Below are positions 44,664 through 53,928 of a stretch of 64,000 nt of DNA, piece after piece; the first letter of the stretch is position 1; every line of letters begins with the position of its first letter. Both the position numbers and the translations under genes were made by a program. The DNA comes from Tardiphaga robiniae. GTDB taxonomy: Bacteria; Pseudomonadota; Alphaproteobacteria; Rhizobiales; Xanthobacteraceae. The DNA lies in contig NZ_JABMCJ010000088.1 in NCBI RefSeq assembly GCF_013359755.1, forward strand, positions 1 to 64,000, in the 5' to 3' direction. The notes beneath the pieces were generated by a model. It saw nothing but the letters and a program-made list of their open reading frames with translations, did not search any database and was not told the DNA's origin.

Positions 44664-46331
44664 TCAGGCCAGTTCAGATGCCGCGCGCTGCATGTTGTCA
44701 GACATATCACTGGTCACAGTGCTCTGCTCTTCGACGGCCGCTGCCGTCGAGGTCACGAACTCGTTAACATGTTCGATCGCCTGCTTGATCGAGACCAGTG
44801 CGCCAACCACGTCACCGGAGATACCGTTCAGGGCCTCGATTTCGCTGCTTATCTTGTCGGTCGCCTGCTTGGCCTGGTTGGCCAAATTCTTGACCTCCGC
44901 GGCCACCACCGCAAAGCCCCGCCCCGCCTCACCGGCGCGAGCCGATTCGATGGTCGCATTGAGGGCGAGCAGATTGATCTGGCCGGTGATGTCGCCGATG
45001 AGCCCAACGATGCCTCCCATGGCATGTGCAGCCGAGGTGAGCCGCTGCGCCTGGATGTCCGCCGTCTCCACCTGTTGCACCGCGGATTCTGCCGTCTGCC
45101 GGGACTTCACCATCGTCTCGGAGATCTCGCGGATCGATGCATTCATCTCTTCGCTGCCGGCTGCGACCGACTCGATCAAGGAACGAGCGCGCTCCGCTTT
45201 CAAGCGGGCCTTGGCCTGCGCCGTAATATCGGCAGCGTATTTGACCACCTTAAACGGCTTGCCATTCAGATCGAAAATCGGATTGTAGGATGCCTGGATC
45301 CAAATCTCCCGCCCCCCCTTTCCGAGGCGTCTGTATTCCGCGGCCTGATAGGTCCCGCGATTAAGGCTCGCCCAGAATTCCACATAGGCCGCGCCAGATC
45401 GCTCTATCGGATCGACAAACATGCTGTGATGCCGGTCCCGGATTTCGTCGATCGTGTAACCGACCGTATCAAGGAAATTCTGGTTTGCCGTCAGGATGGT
45501 GCCATCCATGCGAAACTCGATGACCGCCTGCGACTTGCGAATAGCCGCCATCTGGCCGTTGCTATCAGCGGCAAGCAACTTTTGTTGGGTCACGTCAGTC
45601 GCGAATTTCACAACCTTGAACGGCTTGCCGGCATCATTGAGAATCGGATTATAGGTCGCGAGAATCCAGATTTCCTTGCCACCCTTGCCGACGCGCTTGT
45701 ATTCGGCCGCCTGATACTCACCCCGGCCGAGCCGCGCCCAGAAGTCCCGGTAGGCTGCGCCATCGCGTTCACCGGCTTCCACGAACATGCTGTGATGCCG
45801 CCCCTGTATTTCGGACAGCGCGTAACCAAGCGTGTTCAGGAAATTCTCGTTTGCGGTAATGATAGTTCCGTCAAGATTGAATTCGATGACCGCCTGCGCA
45901 CGGCTGATCGCGATCACTTTTCCGGAGGCTTCGAGGCTTTCGAGTTTCTGCGCCGTGATATCTGTAGCGAATTTGATGACTTTGAACGGCTTACCACTCT
46001 TGTCCATGATCGGGTTATAGGAGGCCTCGATCCAGATCTCCCTGCCGCCTTTGGCGACCCGCTTGAACTGCCCTGCCTGAAATTCACCCCTGTTAAGGTT
46101 ACCCCAGAACTCCCGATAAGCGACACTCTCGTGTACGGCAGGCTCCACAAATATACTGTGGTGCTTGCCCTTGATCTCATCGAGCGTGTAGCCGAGCGCC
46201 TTGAGAAAATTCTCATTCGCTTTGATGATCGTGCCATCGAGATTGAATTCTATGATGGCCTGGGAGCGACTGATGGCGGTCGCTTGCGCCAACGCATTCT
46301 GCAAATCGGTCTTGCTCTGTCGGTTAAACAT
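44664..46331 (-). CDS. Soluble methyl-accepting chemotaxis-type receptor with three PAS domains
   Basis: A 555-residue cytoplasmic protein. Three nearly identical PAS/PAC units of about 122 residues occupy residues 18-380. Each has EFNLDGTI or a near variant, a HHS(I/M)FV core, and EIWI-x-A-(S/T)-YNPI followed by GKPFKV. A methyl-accepting signalling domain follows ([33 protein letters not shown]). There is no membrane segment and no pentapeptide tether. The layout is like BdlA-type receptors that act on biofilm dispersal. ATG at 46331 has GGAG seven bases upstream. Ligand or cofactor unknown; heme or flavin PAS is possible. Confidence 0.88.
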   Translation of the reverse strand: MFNRQSKTDLQNALAQATAISRSQAIIEFNLDGTIIKANENFLKALGYTLDEIKGKHHSIFVEPAVHESVAYREFWGNLNRGEFQAGQFKRVAKGGREIWIEASYNPIMDKSGKPFKVIKFATDITAQKLESLEASGKVIAISRAQAVIEFNLDGTIITANENFLNTLGYALSEIQGRHHSMFVEAGERDGAAYRDFWARLGRGEYQAAEYKRVGKGGKEIWILATYNPILNDAGKPFKVVKFATDVTQQKLLAADSNGQMAAIRKSQAVIEFRMDGTILTANQNFLDTVGYTIDEIRDRHHSMFVDPIERSGAAYVEFWASLNRGTYQAAEYRRLGKGGREIWIQASYNPIFDLNGKPFKVVKYAADITAQAKARLKAERARSLIESVAAGSEEMNASIREISETMVKSRQTAESAVQQVETADIQAQRLTSAAHAMGGIVGLIGDITGQINLLALNATIESARAGEAGRGFAVVAAEVKNLANQAKQATDKISSEIEALNGISGDVVGALVSIKQAIEHVNEFVTSTAAAVEEQSTVTSDMSDNMQRAASELA

Positions 46332-46445
46332 CTGTCGCTCCGTGGCCAAAACGGCCGTTGTCGTAAAATAGTCGACGAACGACGTCGCGCGGCACTGCGC
46401 GTCGTTTCCTCAAATCAAATAAACTGAAAGGTTCGAGCAGCTGAC

Positions 46446-46829
46446 CTAGTCGACCAGCTGCTGATTCTGTGATCCCTCACGCCCCCAATAGGCCGCTACC
46501 TTTTCAGCCAGCTGGTTGTGGTTGTCATGCAGCTTGGCATTGCTGCTCGCCGCCGGTTGATCGGCCGTACCGGCTGTCAAGCTGCGTGCAGCAATCTGCT
46601 GAAAATACTCGAGCACAGCGATACGCAGGTTAGATGATAAATTTGGTGTTTCGCGCTTGCGCTCAATCTTCTCGATATAGTGCTCGATAGTGGTATTCTC
46701 CATGCGAACGATCGCTTGCAGGCTGGCCCAGAAGCTATCTTCCAGGCTGACGCTAGTGCGTTTTTTCGAGACGACAACCGAGCGCTTGCGGTTAACGTTG
46801 GGGCGGTTCATTGCGGCTTCGTATCCCAT
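46446..46829 (-). CDS. Ribbon-helix-helix domain protein
   Basis: A 127-residue protein. Residues about 22-75 (KKRTSVSLEDSFWASLQAI, then TPNLSSNLRIAVLEYFQ) match the ribbon-helix-helix family found in Rhizobiales, in which a beta strand (KRTSVSL) is followed by two helices. The tail is polar and Gln/Asn-rich. The start at 46829 has AGAGGAC eight bases before it. It lies between tadG and the PAS chemotaxis receptor on one strand (gaps of 52 and 114 bases) and may regulate one of them. Function unproven. Confidence 0.75.
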   Translation of the reverse strand: MGYEAAMNRPNVNRKRSVVVSKKRTSVSLEDSFWASLQAIVRMENTTIEHYIEKIERKRETPNLSSNLRIAVLEYFQQIAARSLTAGTADQPAASSNAKLHDNHNQLAEKVAAYWGREGSQNQQLVD

Positions 46830-46881
46830 TTTATCAGTCCTCTTCTGTTAAAGCTGGCATTGAAGTTCACGCGTTACTGAT

Positions 46882-48549
46882 TCAGTTCACCAACACTGCA
46901 CCGTCACAGCGAATGCCGGATACCCACACATCGGCCTGTCCAATTCCGACGCCGAGACTTGCCAACGTTGCCGCCAGCAATTGATCGATTGAACTGGTTG
47001 CCCCGCTGATGATGCTGGTGACGAGTCCACCAAGACCCGGGATCGCCAAACCCAGTCCAAGAACACTGATGTTGAGGTCGCCAAGCAGACTGCCCGTCAG
47101 GGACGACGTGAAGTTTGTCGTGTTTACGGTCTTCTTCGTCTGCGACGTGATATCCGAATAGCTGAAATTGACGCTGACCGGCGTGGTGTTGCCCATGCCC
47201 GCATGGGCCTTTGCCGTCACAATTGGAATACCCAGGAGATTCACAAGCGGTGCCGGCCCTGGATTCGGCTTGGTCGCAACATTGTTGAGGTCGGCTACAG
47301 TGACGTTACCTATCCATGCATCGACAATGCCCGGCGTAACGCCAAGCGTGACGCTCGATGTATTGACGTTGGGATAGCCGCAACTGACCTTGTTCAGCGT
47401 CGCTGTGCCCGACGCGACCTCTACATAAACCGGTAGATTGACCAACGACGCCGAACCACTTCCGATCAACTGGATGGATAGCAGCACACGTGTCTGAGCT
47501 GTATGAACACTGACGCCCTGCGTGCCCACGGCAATCCAGCCGGATCCCTGTGGCCGTGCGCCAATAGTCGCCGTCAGTGACGCGCTGGCAATGCCCGGCA
47601 GACCTAAATTGACGGATGTGGCGATCTGGTTGGTGCCGTTAGCGATTCCAGCTGTTGCCTGTAGCAAATCGTAAAGCGAGATGCTCACACCGTCTTTCGG
47701 CTTGACGCCCACAATCAGGTTCGCGTAGGGGCCCGCATCGATCAGCTTGCCAGGCGCAATCTTGGTCGTCACGGATGCCGAAGCCTGCGATATCGTCGAG
47801 AGTGCGGTGGTCGCGGTGCCGCTGCCATTGGTAGCCTGCTGCGCGCTCAGCGCTGCGGCAAGAACGTCCCCGATCTTGATGTTCGAATTCAGCAGCGTGT
47901 CATAAGTCACACCGGTCAGACCGACGCGCGTCGCCAGCGCTGAGAGGAAGGTGAAAGCATCGATGCGCGCGCCAAGAAGCGCATTGTAGTCCATGACTGA
48001 CAGCGACAGGGTCGTTCCCAGCATTGATCCGAGAACACTATTCAACAAGCCGCCATTTAACGATGCCAATCGCGAACCGATCGAGAACGACGCGATGGCC
48101 GTCGTTGTTGCGGTCGCCGTTGTCTTGATGGTGAAATTGTTGCTGCCGGTAAAGAAATGGCTGAAGTAGAGCGGCGTCGCCGTCTGAAGACTGACCCGCG
48201 CCGCATTGGCTGTTCCAGTCGCTGGCGTGACAAAGCGGCTTTGCGCAGCGACGGCGGAATTGGTTGTGTAAGTTCCGAGTTCTACACCGACCAGAGCGCT
48301 TGCTGGATAGTTATTGCTGGTGACCGCCGCCTTTGCTGCGTTTGTCGCATTGCTTAAGTTGCTGGCCGCAACGATCGCGGCGAGATCCGTGGCAGCCTGC
48401 GTCTTGCGACGATCGGCGGCAATGGTCCCGATATCGACACCCAGTGCAGCACAACAAACGGCCAGGATCATGCCGCCCGCAGACATGATGGCAATATTTC
48501 CGCGCTGGTCGGTGCGAAACCTCTTGAGAAGTGCGCGCATCGGTTCCAT
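46882..48549 (-). CDS. tadG: TadG-like pilus assembly protein
   Basis: A 555-residue protein with the TadG signature at its N-terminus: a short basic start, then RGNIAIMSAGGMILAVCCAAL (pseudopilin-like hydrophobic segment, about residues 16-37) and DRRKTQAATDLAAIVAA. The remainder is a Ser/Thr/Ala-rich extracytoplasmic domain with four repeated ISLYDLLQA-like stretches and one pair of cysteines. It is predicted to be an inner-membrane-anchored component of a Tad/Flp-type pilus. The tadE gene is 3 bases upstream. No other tad genes are in the window. Confidence 0.82.
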   Translation of the reverse strand: MEPMRALLKRFRTDQRGNIAIMSAGGMILAVCCAALGVDIGTIAADRRKTQAATDLAAIVAASNLSNATNAAKAAVTSNNYPASALVGVELGTYTTNSAVAAQSRFVTPATGTANAARVSLQTATPLYFSHFFTGSNNFTIKTTATATTTAIASFSIGSRLASLNGGLLNSVLGSMLGTTLSLSVMDYNALLGARIDAFTFLSALATRVGLTGVTYDTLLNSNIKIGDVLAAALSAQQATNGSGTATTALSTISQASASVTTKIAPGKLIDAGPYANLIVGVKPKDGVSISLYDLLQATAGIANGTNQIATSVNLGLPGIASASLTATIGARPQGSGWIAVGTQGVSVHTAQTRVLLSIQLIGSGSASLVNLPVYVEVASGTATLNKVSCGYPNVNTSSVTLGVTPGIVDAWIGNVTVADLNNVATKPNPGPAPLVNLLGIPIVTAKAHAGMGNTTPVSVNFSYSDITSQTKKTVNTTNFTSSLTGSLLGDLNISVLGLGLAIPGLGGLVTSIISGATSSIDQLLAATLASLGVGIGQADVWVSGIRCDGAVLVN

Positions 48550-48552
48550 CGC

Positions 48553-48987
48553 TCAAAACCCTCCGTAGGGAATGGCGGCAGATCGCGAGACTTGCGATGG
48601 AGGCATCGGCACGAAAGGAAGTGAATAGATGAACATGGTCGACGCGTCGTAGTTGACCGTGACCACGAAGACGTTCGCGTTCGACGACGATGTCGCCGCA
48701 TTGACGCTCAGCTTTGACGCATTGATCAGCGGATAAGTCGCGGCATTCGACGTGACATAGGTCGATGCGATCGAGCCACGTTCGGTCTCGGTCAGCCCGG
48801 CGACAGAGGAACGTGCTGCCTCGGCAGCAAGCTGCTGAACACCGTGAACGACTGCAAAATATGACCCGAAGACGACGATGCCGAAAACGATCGACAGAAA
48901 GACGGGAAGCAGCATCGCGAATTCGACTGCGGAAGAACCGCGTCGACACGATAGGAGTTTTTTCATGCTGGCATCGAATCTCAACAT
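48553..48987 (-). CDS. tadE: TadE-like pseudopilin
   Basis: A 144-residue protein of the TadE family. The motif RRGSSAVEFAMLLPVFLSI (about residues 15-33), with Glu after the Gly-Ser site, is the prepilin-peptidase-type pseudopilin signature. The rest is a periplasmic domain with an alternating beta pattern. The start is either 48987 or the ATG at 48966 (MKKLLSC). It is followed 3 bases later by tadG. Together they form part of a Tad pilus module whose ATPase and pilin must lie elsewhere. Confidence 0.85.
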   Translation of the reverse strand: MLRFDASMKKLLSCRRGSSAVEFAMLLPVFLSIVFGIVVFGSYFAVVHGVQQLAAEAARSSVAGLTETERGSIASTYVTSNAATYPLINASKLSVNAATSSSNANVFVVTVNYDASTMFIYSLPFVPMPPSQVSRSAAIPYGGF

Positions 48988-49139
48988 GCGCTGAGCTTCG
49001 CAAGACCGCGTGAAAACTACCTATACAACTTCTGCTACCACTTGGTGGGATCGATCATCTCCAATGCCTGCATTGTGTTGGATGATGGCATTGGATTTGA
49101 TGAGGTGATCATGTTTTCTGATACGCGCTGATGAGAGAA

Positions 49140-50003
49140 CTATATACCGAAGAATTTAACGTGTAGTTCCTCTATTAGAATGCTGTGTTTCTTGCGAATA
49201 CCCTCGCGCGCGCATAGCACGAGTTTGGGTATCGCCAGCTTTGGAAGATAATACTCATTGGCCGCCAAGAGCGACGCCGGGATCAGAGCCGTTGGCAGCA
49301 GGGTCAAACCGATGCCCGCCTTCGCAGCCTCGATCCGTGCATGATAGTCCGGGCTGGAAAATGCGATACGATAGATCATTCCCTTGCGCTCAAGCGCCTG
49401 AATCATGACGTTATGCACGATCTGCCCCGGCCAGGTCAGCAACGGAATGGGCGCGCCAGGGCTTAACGTAAAATCCCTGGATCGAACCCAAGTCAATTCA
49501 TCGTCGCGCTGCGCGATGACATCGATGGCCGCATCCCCGGGCATTTCGGAGATACTGAGGAACACGCCGACATCGACGTAGCCGTCGAGCATGCTTTTCG
49601 CGATCTCGGCCGAATTATCTGAATAGATGCAGACATTGCTCATCGCCGCCTTGCTCATCCCTTCCATTGCGCGTTGCGAATAGAAATTGGTCAGACCAAG
49701 CCGGATGGTCTGATCTTCGGGCGAAGCGCCACGCAGCAAGAGCAACTGGTCGTTCGCCTCCAAAATCTTCCTGGCCTGGATCAGAACGAGCTTTCCGAGT
49801 TCTGTCGTCGATGAGCCGTTGGCAGACTTCTGGAAGATACTGCCGCCGACCGCGTGCTCAATGCGCTTGATCTGCGAGCTGATGGCCGGCTGGCTCAGGC
49901 CGAGCAGCTTCGCGGCCTTGGTGATGCTGCCGGCTTCGGAGATACCGACAACCGATCGCATGATTTCGGTCGGGATGCTCGAATGCTGGTACCGCCGATG
50001 CAT
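49140..50003 (-). CDS. LysR family transcriptional regulator
   Basis: A 287-residue LysR-type regulator. The N-terminal helix-turn-helix reads GSITKAAKLLGLSQPAISSQIKRIE (about residues 24-48), and the effector domain follows. The start at 50003 has GGAC about 11 bases upstream; a longer form to 50042 is possible. The gene stands alone between tadE and vanZ, about 850 bases from the end of the big catabolic operon. Its target could be that operon, a nearby gene or itself; an inverted repeat lies upstream. Confidence 0.85.
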   Translation of the reverse strand: MHRRYQHSSIPTEIMRSVVGISEAGSITKAAKLLGLSQPAISSQIKRIEHAVGGSIFQKSANGSSTTELGKLVLIQARKILEANDQLLLLRGASPEDQTIRLGLTNFYSQRAMEGMSKAAMSNVCIYSDNSAEIAKSMLDGYVDVGVFLSISEMPGDAAIDVIAQRDDELTWVRSRDFTLSPGAPIPLLTWPGQIVHNVMIQALERKGMIYRIAFSSPDYHARIEAAKAGIGLTLLPTALIPASLLAANEYYLPKLAIPKLVLCAREGIRKKHSILIEELHVKFFGI

Positions 50004-50176
50004 AATACGTTGTCCTTTGAGATCGACGTCTTCTCCACGCAACGGAATTGTCCGCTTCGAGACGTCACACCAAAGTCATCGGCCATACATCAATCTGGCC
50101 GAAACGTTTCTTAGGCTCGTCCAAATTGTAGACGCCACGGCATACACCTTCCTTCAAGTTGTACCGGTGTCTTTTT

Positions 50177-50211
50177 ACACATGCCAAGTACTTTCATGTG
50201 GAGACATGTGT
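50177..50211. promoter_or_regulatory. Inverted repeat upstream of the LysR gene
   Basis: ACACATG (50177) pairs with CATGTGT (50205), and a further CATGTG stands at 50195. LysR proteins bind spaced inverted half-sites upstream of their own or target genes, so this could be the operator; a self-complementary RNA structure is the alternative. Confidence 0.4.
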
Positions 50212-50247
50212 GATTTCTGCCATTAGCAGTCTCAAAGAGGGGGCGCG

Positions 50248-50273
50248 GGTAGAGCGCTACCGTGATTTTTTTT
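50248..50273 (+). terminator. Plus-strand intrinsic terminator with no plus-strand gene
   Basis: GGTAG-AGCG-CTACC, a 5-bp stem with a 4-base loop, is followed by GTGA and eight T residues. No plus-strand protein gene ends here, so it would have to end a short plus-strand RNA or read-through. Confidence 0.5.
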
Positions 50274-50342
50274 AAAGCGGGCGAGATGTAAAGCATCGGG
50301 ATATCGCTTCACAGGCTGGAACTCACCAAACGCGATTCGCGG

Positions 50343-50375
50343 AAAAAACTGACGTACCTCAGTGAGGTAGTTCAG
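50343..50375 (-). terminator. Intrinsic terminator behind vanZ
   Basis: On the minus strand CTGA-AC-TACCTC-ACT-GAGGTA-CG-TCAG forms a 10-bp interrupted stem and runs straight into TTTTTT. It starts 8 bases after the vanZ stop and is a canonical rho-independent terminator. Confidence 0.85.
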
Positions 50376-50382
50376 CTGATTC

Positions 50383-50733
50383 TCAACCTAAGGTGATAAA
50401 TCGCTTTAAGGTCTGATGGAGCGCGAGCGATATCCCGATGCCGGTGACGCCACCTGCAAGTTTGACCAGCGCATCCCGCACCTCGCCGTGCCGGTCCGGC
50501 GTCAGATGTTGCAGCACCTCCAGCCCGACTGCCGCCCCCCCAACGAGCGTCAGAACAAGCCAGAGATGGCGGGGATAGGCGAGACCGAACAAAAGGCCCA
50601 CGAGTGCGAATGCGCCGAAGCGCTCAAGGCTGACGCCGCCAAAATGCGGCCGCAGCCCGATCGGTGATAGAGTCGCAAAAGCAATCAATGCAAGTGTAGT
50701 CCACGCGACAACAATGACGGTTTTCCGATACAT
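50383..50733 (-). CDS. VanZ-like membrane protein
   Basis: A 116-residue integral membrane protein with four predicted helices, of the VanZ-like fold (RKTVIVVAWTTLALIAFATL, TLSPIGLRP, GLEVLQHLTPDRHGEVRDAL). The SP(I/D)-x-LRP and EVLQ..(T/P)R..DxxD-like motif is conserved in the family. The start at 50733 is preferred over 50778 because the extension is Cys-rich and unlike the family. Function unknown. It may be the last gene of the upstream operon (117-base gap) or stand alone. Confidence 0.78.
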   Translation of the reverse strand: MYRKTVIVVAWTTLALIAFATLSPIGLRPHFGGVSLERFGAFALVGLLFGLAYPRHLWLVLTLVGGAAVGLEVLQHLTPDRHGEVRDALVKLAGGVTGIGISLALHQTLKRFITLG

Positions 50734-50849
50734 CCAGCAGTCATATCCCATGCAACCGCAGGAGCGGCAATTTCTCACCTCTGACGGTTAATCGAACGCG
50801 CAGAGAACTACCACCGGCATTCCGACGCACTCCGCGGACAAAACCTCCC

Positions 50850-51488
50850 TCAGCGGGGGTTGCGGAGTTGCCAAGTGTCTAAACTGTCAGGTTTGATCTC
50901 GAACCGATCTTGCATCCGTGCATACATGGTTCCCGCGATGCGTGCGACCGGAAGATAGTGATCATAGTCCGTACGCAAGGTGACGGGGTCGACAACACCA
51001 TCGCGAACCTGAATGCCCAGGACCTCTCCGACCAGTAGGTCGCGTTCTGCGCCAAAGTTCATCATTGTCACTTTTCGGCATTCCAGTGCCGCAGGCGCCT
51101 TCGCCAAATGCGGGACCGGCACATTGATGCCAGCCGTCATTGGGAGCTGCAGGGCATCCAGTTCACCGATGTCAGATGGAAAGCTGATCGAACAATCGAC
51201 CATATCGTTGGCGAGGGCCTCATCCACCATATTGATAACAAACAACCCATTGGCGCGCACATTGCGGGTCGTGTCCTTGACCGACAGGTCGGGCCTGGCC
51301 TGCAGGCCGACCACCACCAGCGGCGGCTTCTCGGAGAACACATTGAAGAACGAAAACGGCGCGGCATTGACCACACCAGCCTCGGAAATGGTTGTGATCA
51401 ACGCAATCGGTCGTGGGACAACGAGACCACAAAGCAACTTGTAGCGCTCCGGCGCGCTAAGCTTGGCGAAATCAAAGTGGATCGTCAT
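50850..51488 (-). CDS. Flavin reductase-like (FMN-binding split-barrel) protein
   Basis: A 212-residue protein of the flavin-reductase (DIM6/NTAB) family. The segment LVVPRPIALITTISEAGVVNAAPFSFFNVFSEKPPLVVVG (about residues 19-58) is the flavin-binding signature. Members give FMNH2 to a partner monooxygenase or act on quinone-like substrates. No monooxygenase is encoded in the cluster. The start at 51488 is chosen over 51524, which has no ribosome site. It is the last gene of the 50.8-63.2 kb operon. Confidence 0.82.
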   Translation of the reverse strand: MTIHFDFAKLSAPERYKLLCGLVVPRPIALITTISEAGVVNAAPFSFFNVFSEKPPLVVVGLQARPDLSVKDTTRNVRANGLFVINMVDEALANDMVDCSISFPSDIGELDALQLPMTAGINVPVPHLAKAPAALECRKVTMMNFGAERDLLVGEVLGIQVRDGVVDPVTLRTDYDHYLPVARIAGTMYARMQDRFEIKPDSLDTWQLRNPR

Positions 51489-51536
51489 CGCAGGTTTTGC
51501 CTCTTGTGCCGCACCTTGCCGCAACGAGGCAGGAGC

Positions 51537-52526
51537 TTATCCGATCTTGAGCAGCCGGCTCGCATTGCCGAACAGGACTTTCTGACGATCAGTGTCCGAT
51601 AGCTTGGCCTTGTTGACCAGCCCCACCGGGTCGGGGTCCCCCATGTCAAACGGGTAGTCCGAGCCCATCATGACGCGATCCACGCCCACCGTCTTGACGA
51701 GATTGTCGATCAGCTCCGCAGAGAACACGCAGGTGTCAAACCAGAGCCGCTTGAGATAGGTCGACGGCGCATCTGCCGTGAGCCGGCGTACTTCCGGACG
51801 CACCTTCCAGGCGTGATCCAGTCGGGCTGCGTAGAATGGGTAGAAACCACCGCCATGAGCGATAACCACGTCGAGATCCGGATGCCGGTCTAAAATGCCA
51901 CCCATGATGAAGTGGGCGATCGCAATCGTCTCTTCGATGGGCTGGCCGACGCTGTTGACCATGAAGAAATCGCCGAGCCGCTGGCCATGGGAGAAGCCCA
52001 GGGGATGCACGAACAGCGGTACGCGCAGATTGGTAAGCCGCGCATAGAGTGGATCGAAGGCGGCATGGGACAGTTCGAGGTTTTCGACGCGGGTATCGAT
52101 CTGGAATCCGCGCAGGCCGAGCTGCTCGACTGCATGAACCGCCTCCTCCACCGCACGCCCGGGAAACCGCATCGGCAGTGTACCCATCCCGGCGAAATGT
52201 GCAGGATCCTGCGCCACAAGCGCGGCAATGTCTTCGTTCTGCACGCGCGACAGCGCACATTGCAAATCTTCGTCGGCCCAGTAGTTCTGTTGCGCCGGTG
52301 CCGGCGCGATCACCTGAAAGTCGACGCCCATCTTCGCCATCATCTCGCGGCGCTTGGCGATGTCGAGCATCAAGCCCGGCAGCAGCTTGCCCTGCTCTGC
52401 ATCAGTTTCGCGGCTCGCGGGCGACATGTCGCGGCGATAGGGATTGTCCATCGGATCGTAGTGCCCGGCCACCAGCGGCTCGACGCGCTTGCTGAGGGCA
52501 TGGGTGTGCATATCGATGATGGGCAT
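51537..52526 (-). CDS. Amidohydrolase, ACMSD-like
   Basis: A 329-residue amidohydrolase-2 family protein. The DMHTHAL motif (HxH) is at residues 5-11, a His lies in FVHPLGF, and a second metal-site region in VIAHGGGFYPFYAARLDHAW is followed by MMGSDYPFDMG with the late Asp. The pattern is that of 2-amino-3-carboxymuconate semialdehyde decarboxylase and related ring-cleavage product decarboxylases. The reaction here could be decarboxylation or C-N hydrolysis. It lies 16 bases after the amidase. Confidence 0.85.
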   Translation of the reverse strand: MPIIDMHTHALSKRVEPLVAGHYDPMDNPYRRDMSPASRETDAEQGKLLPGLMLDIAKRREMMAKMGVDFQVIAPAPAQQNYWADEDLQCALSRVQNEDIAALVAQDPAHFAGMGTLPMRFPGRAVEEAVHAVEQLGLRGFQIDTRVENLELSHAAFDPLYARLTNLRVPLFVHPLGFSHGQRLGDFFMVNSVGQPIEETIAIAHFIMGGILDRHPDLDVVIAHGGGFYPFYAARLDHAWKVRPEVRRLTADAPSTYLKRLWFDTCVFSAELIDNLVKTVGVDRVMMGSDYPFDMGDPDPVGLVNKAKLSDTDRQKVLFGNASRLLKIG

Positions 52527-52542
52527 TCGGAATCTCTTTTTC

Positions 52543-53928
52543 CTAGTTCAGTTCGGCAGCGTCGGGGACGCGATGATGCCAGTCGGTCGCGCCCTGATAG
52601 GCGTGAGCGGCGCGCAGGATATCGGCCTCGGCATAGGGGCGGCCGACCAGCTGGAACGCGATCGGCAGACCTGCCGCATCGAAGCCGCACGGCACTGACG
52701 CTCCGGGTAGGCCGAGATAATTGATGCCGCGGGTGCAATGTGTGAGCTGGCCGATCACAGCAGCGACGTCGGCGGGGTTGCCTTCCGTGGTCGCCGCGAT
52801 GGTCGGTACCGGAATCGAGATCGCCGGCAGAAGCGCGAGATCGGTGGATCCGATGCAGGATGCGATCCATTGCTGGGTGATCTGCGCTCGCAGCGACAGC
52901 GCTTCCACATAACGTGTCGCCGGATAGAACAGGCCGGGCTCGATGCGCGAGCGCACCTGATCGGCATAATCCTGCGGTCGCTCGATCAGCCAGCGGCGAT
53001 GGATCGTCGCAGCCTCAACGCTCATGACGATCTGCATCAGCGCGTTGATCAAGGCCATGTCCGGCGGCGAGGTCTCGACGACGGTGGCGCCGAGCAACCG
53101 CAACACCTTCACAGCTTCGTCCAGCGCAGTCGCCACATCCGAATGCATGAGCTCGCGGTAGTATCCACCGGGAATTGCGATGCGCATCCCGGTCACACCC
53201 GTATCGAGCGTCGTTTCATAGTCGCGATCCGCGATCACCGACAGCAGTCGCGCGGCATCTCGTGCGGTGCGGGCCAGAGGTCCCGTGCAATCTAGTGAGG
53301 CAGATAGCGGCATCACACCATCAGTCGGAACCAGTCCCCAGGTCGGCTTCAACCCGATCAGGCCGCACATCGCGCCGGGATGGCGTAGTGAACCGCCAGT
53401 ATCCGTCCCGAGCGAGCCGGTCACGAGGCGCGCGGCGACGGCAACGCCGGAACCGGAGGACGAGCCGCCCGGCACATGCGCCGGATTCCACGGGTTGCTC
53501 GCATGCCCCAACGATTCGTTATAGCCCGTCGGACTCATGGCGAATTCAGCCAGTTGCAGCCGGCCGAGATCGAGCGCGCCGGCGGCATCGAGCCGGGCAA
53601 TCACCGTGGCTGTCACGTCAGCGCGAAAGTCAGCCCGGATTTTCGAGCCGCCACCGGACAGATCACCGACACGGTAGAAGAGGTCTTTATGTGCAAGGGG
53701 CACGCCATGCAGTACCGGCAATGCCCCCCCCGATGCGCGCAACTTGTCGGCGGCTTCGGCCGCATCCAGCGCCCGTTCGTCGTCAAGCCGCACCACCGCA
53801 TTCAATTTGCGGCCGATCAGATCGAGCCGTTCCAGCGCCACCGTTGTCGCCTTCACGGACGTGACTTCGCCTTTAGCAACAGCATCCGCGAGAGCGCAGA
53901 GATCAAGGGCTGCGATTGCGCTCTGCAT
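52543..53928 (-). CDS. Amidase (amidase-signature family), AtzE/HpxW-like
   Basis: A 461-residue amidase. The Ser-cisSer-Lys triad is visible: Lys81 (PLAHKDLFYR), the cis-Ser in GGSSSGSGVAV (about residues 154-164) and nucleophile Ser180 (DTGGSLRHPG). It hydrolyses an amide or carbamoyl bond. Its start overlaps the stop of the small gene upstream (ATGA), which looks like the GatC/AtzG small partner, so a two-subunit enzyme is likely. The substrate is not known. Confidence 0.85.
   Translation of the reverse strand: MQSAIAALDLCALADAVAKGEVTSVKATTVALERLDLIGRKLNAVVRLDDERALDAAEAADKLRASGGALPVLHGVPLAHKDLFYRVGDLSGGGSKIRADFRADVTATVIARLDAAGALDLGRLQLAEFAMSPTGYNESLGHASNPWNPAHVPGGSSSGSGVAVAARLVTGSLGTDTGGSLRHPGAMCGLIGLKPTWGLVPTDGVMPLSASLDCTGPLARTARDAARLLSVIADRDYETTLDTGVTGMRIAIPGGYYRELMHSDVATALDEAVKVLRLLGATVVETSPPDMALINALMQIVMSVEAATIHRRWLIERPQDYADQVRSRIEPGLFYPATRYVEALSLRAQITQQWIASCIGSTDLALLPAISIPVPTIAATTEGNPADVAAVIGQLTHCTRGINYLGLPGASVPCGFDAAGLPIAFQLVGRPYAEADILRAAHAYQGATDWHHRVPDAAELN

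Larger units (their letters stand above)
50004..50382. other. Intergenic region with two terminators and an inverted repeat
   Basis: No protein gene is supported in these 379 bases. The region carries the LysR promoter side, an inverted repeat (50177-50211), a plus-strand terminator (50248-50273) and a minus-strand terminator (50343-50375) that closes vanZ. Separate entries describe these. Confidence 0.6.

Noticed and set aside
44769-46427. A 552-residue plus-strand frame opposite the PAS receptor
   Set aside because: It mirrors the repeat structure of the real gene, has no ribosome site and no recognisable domain.
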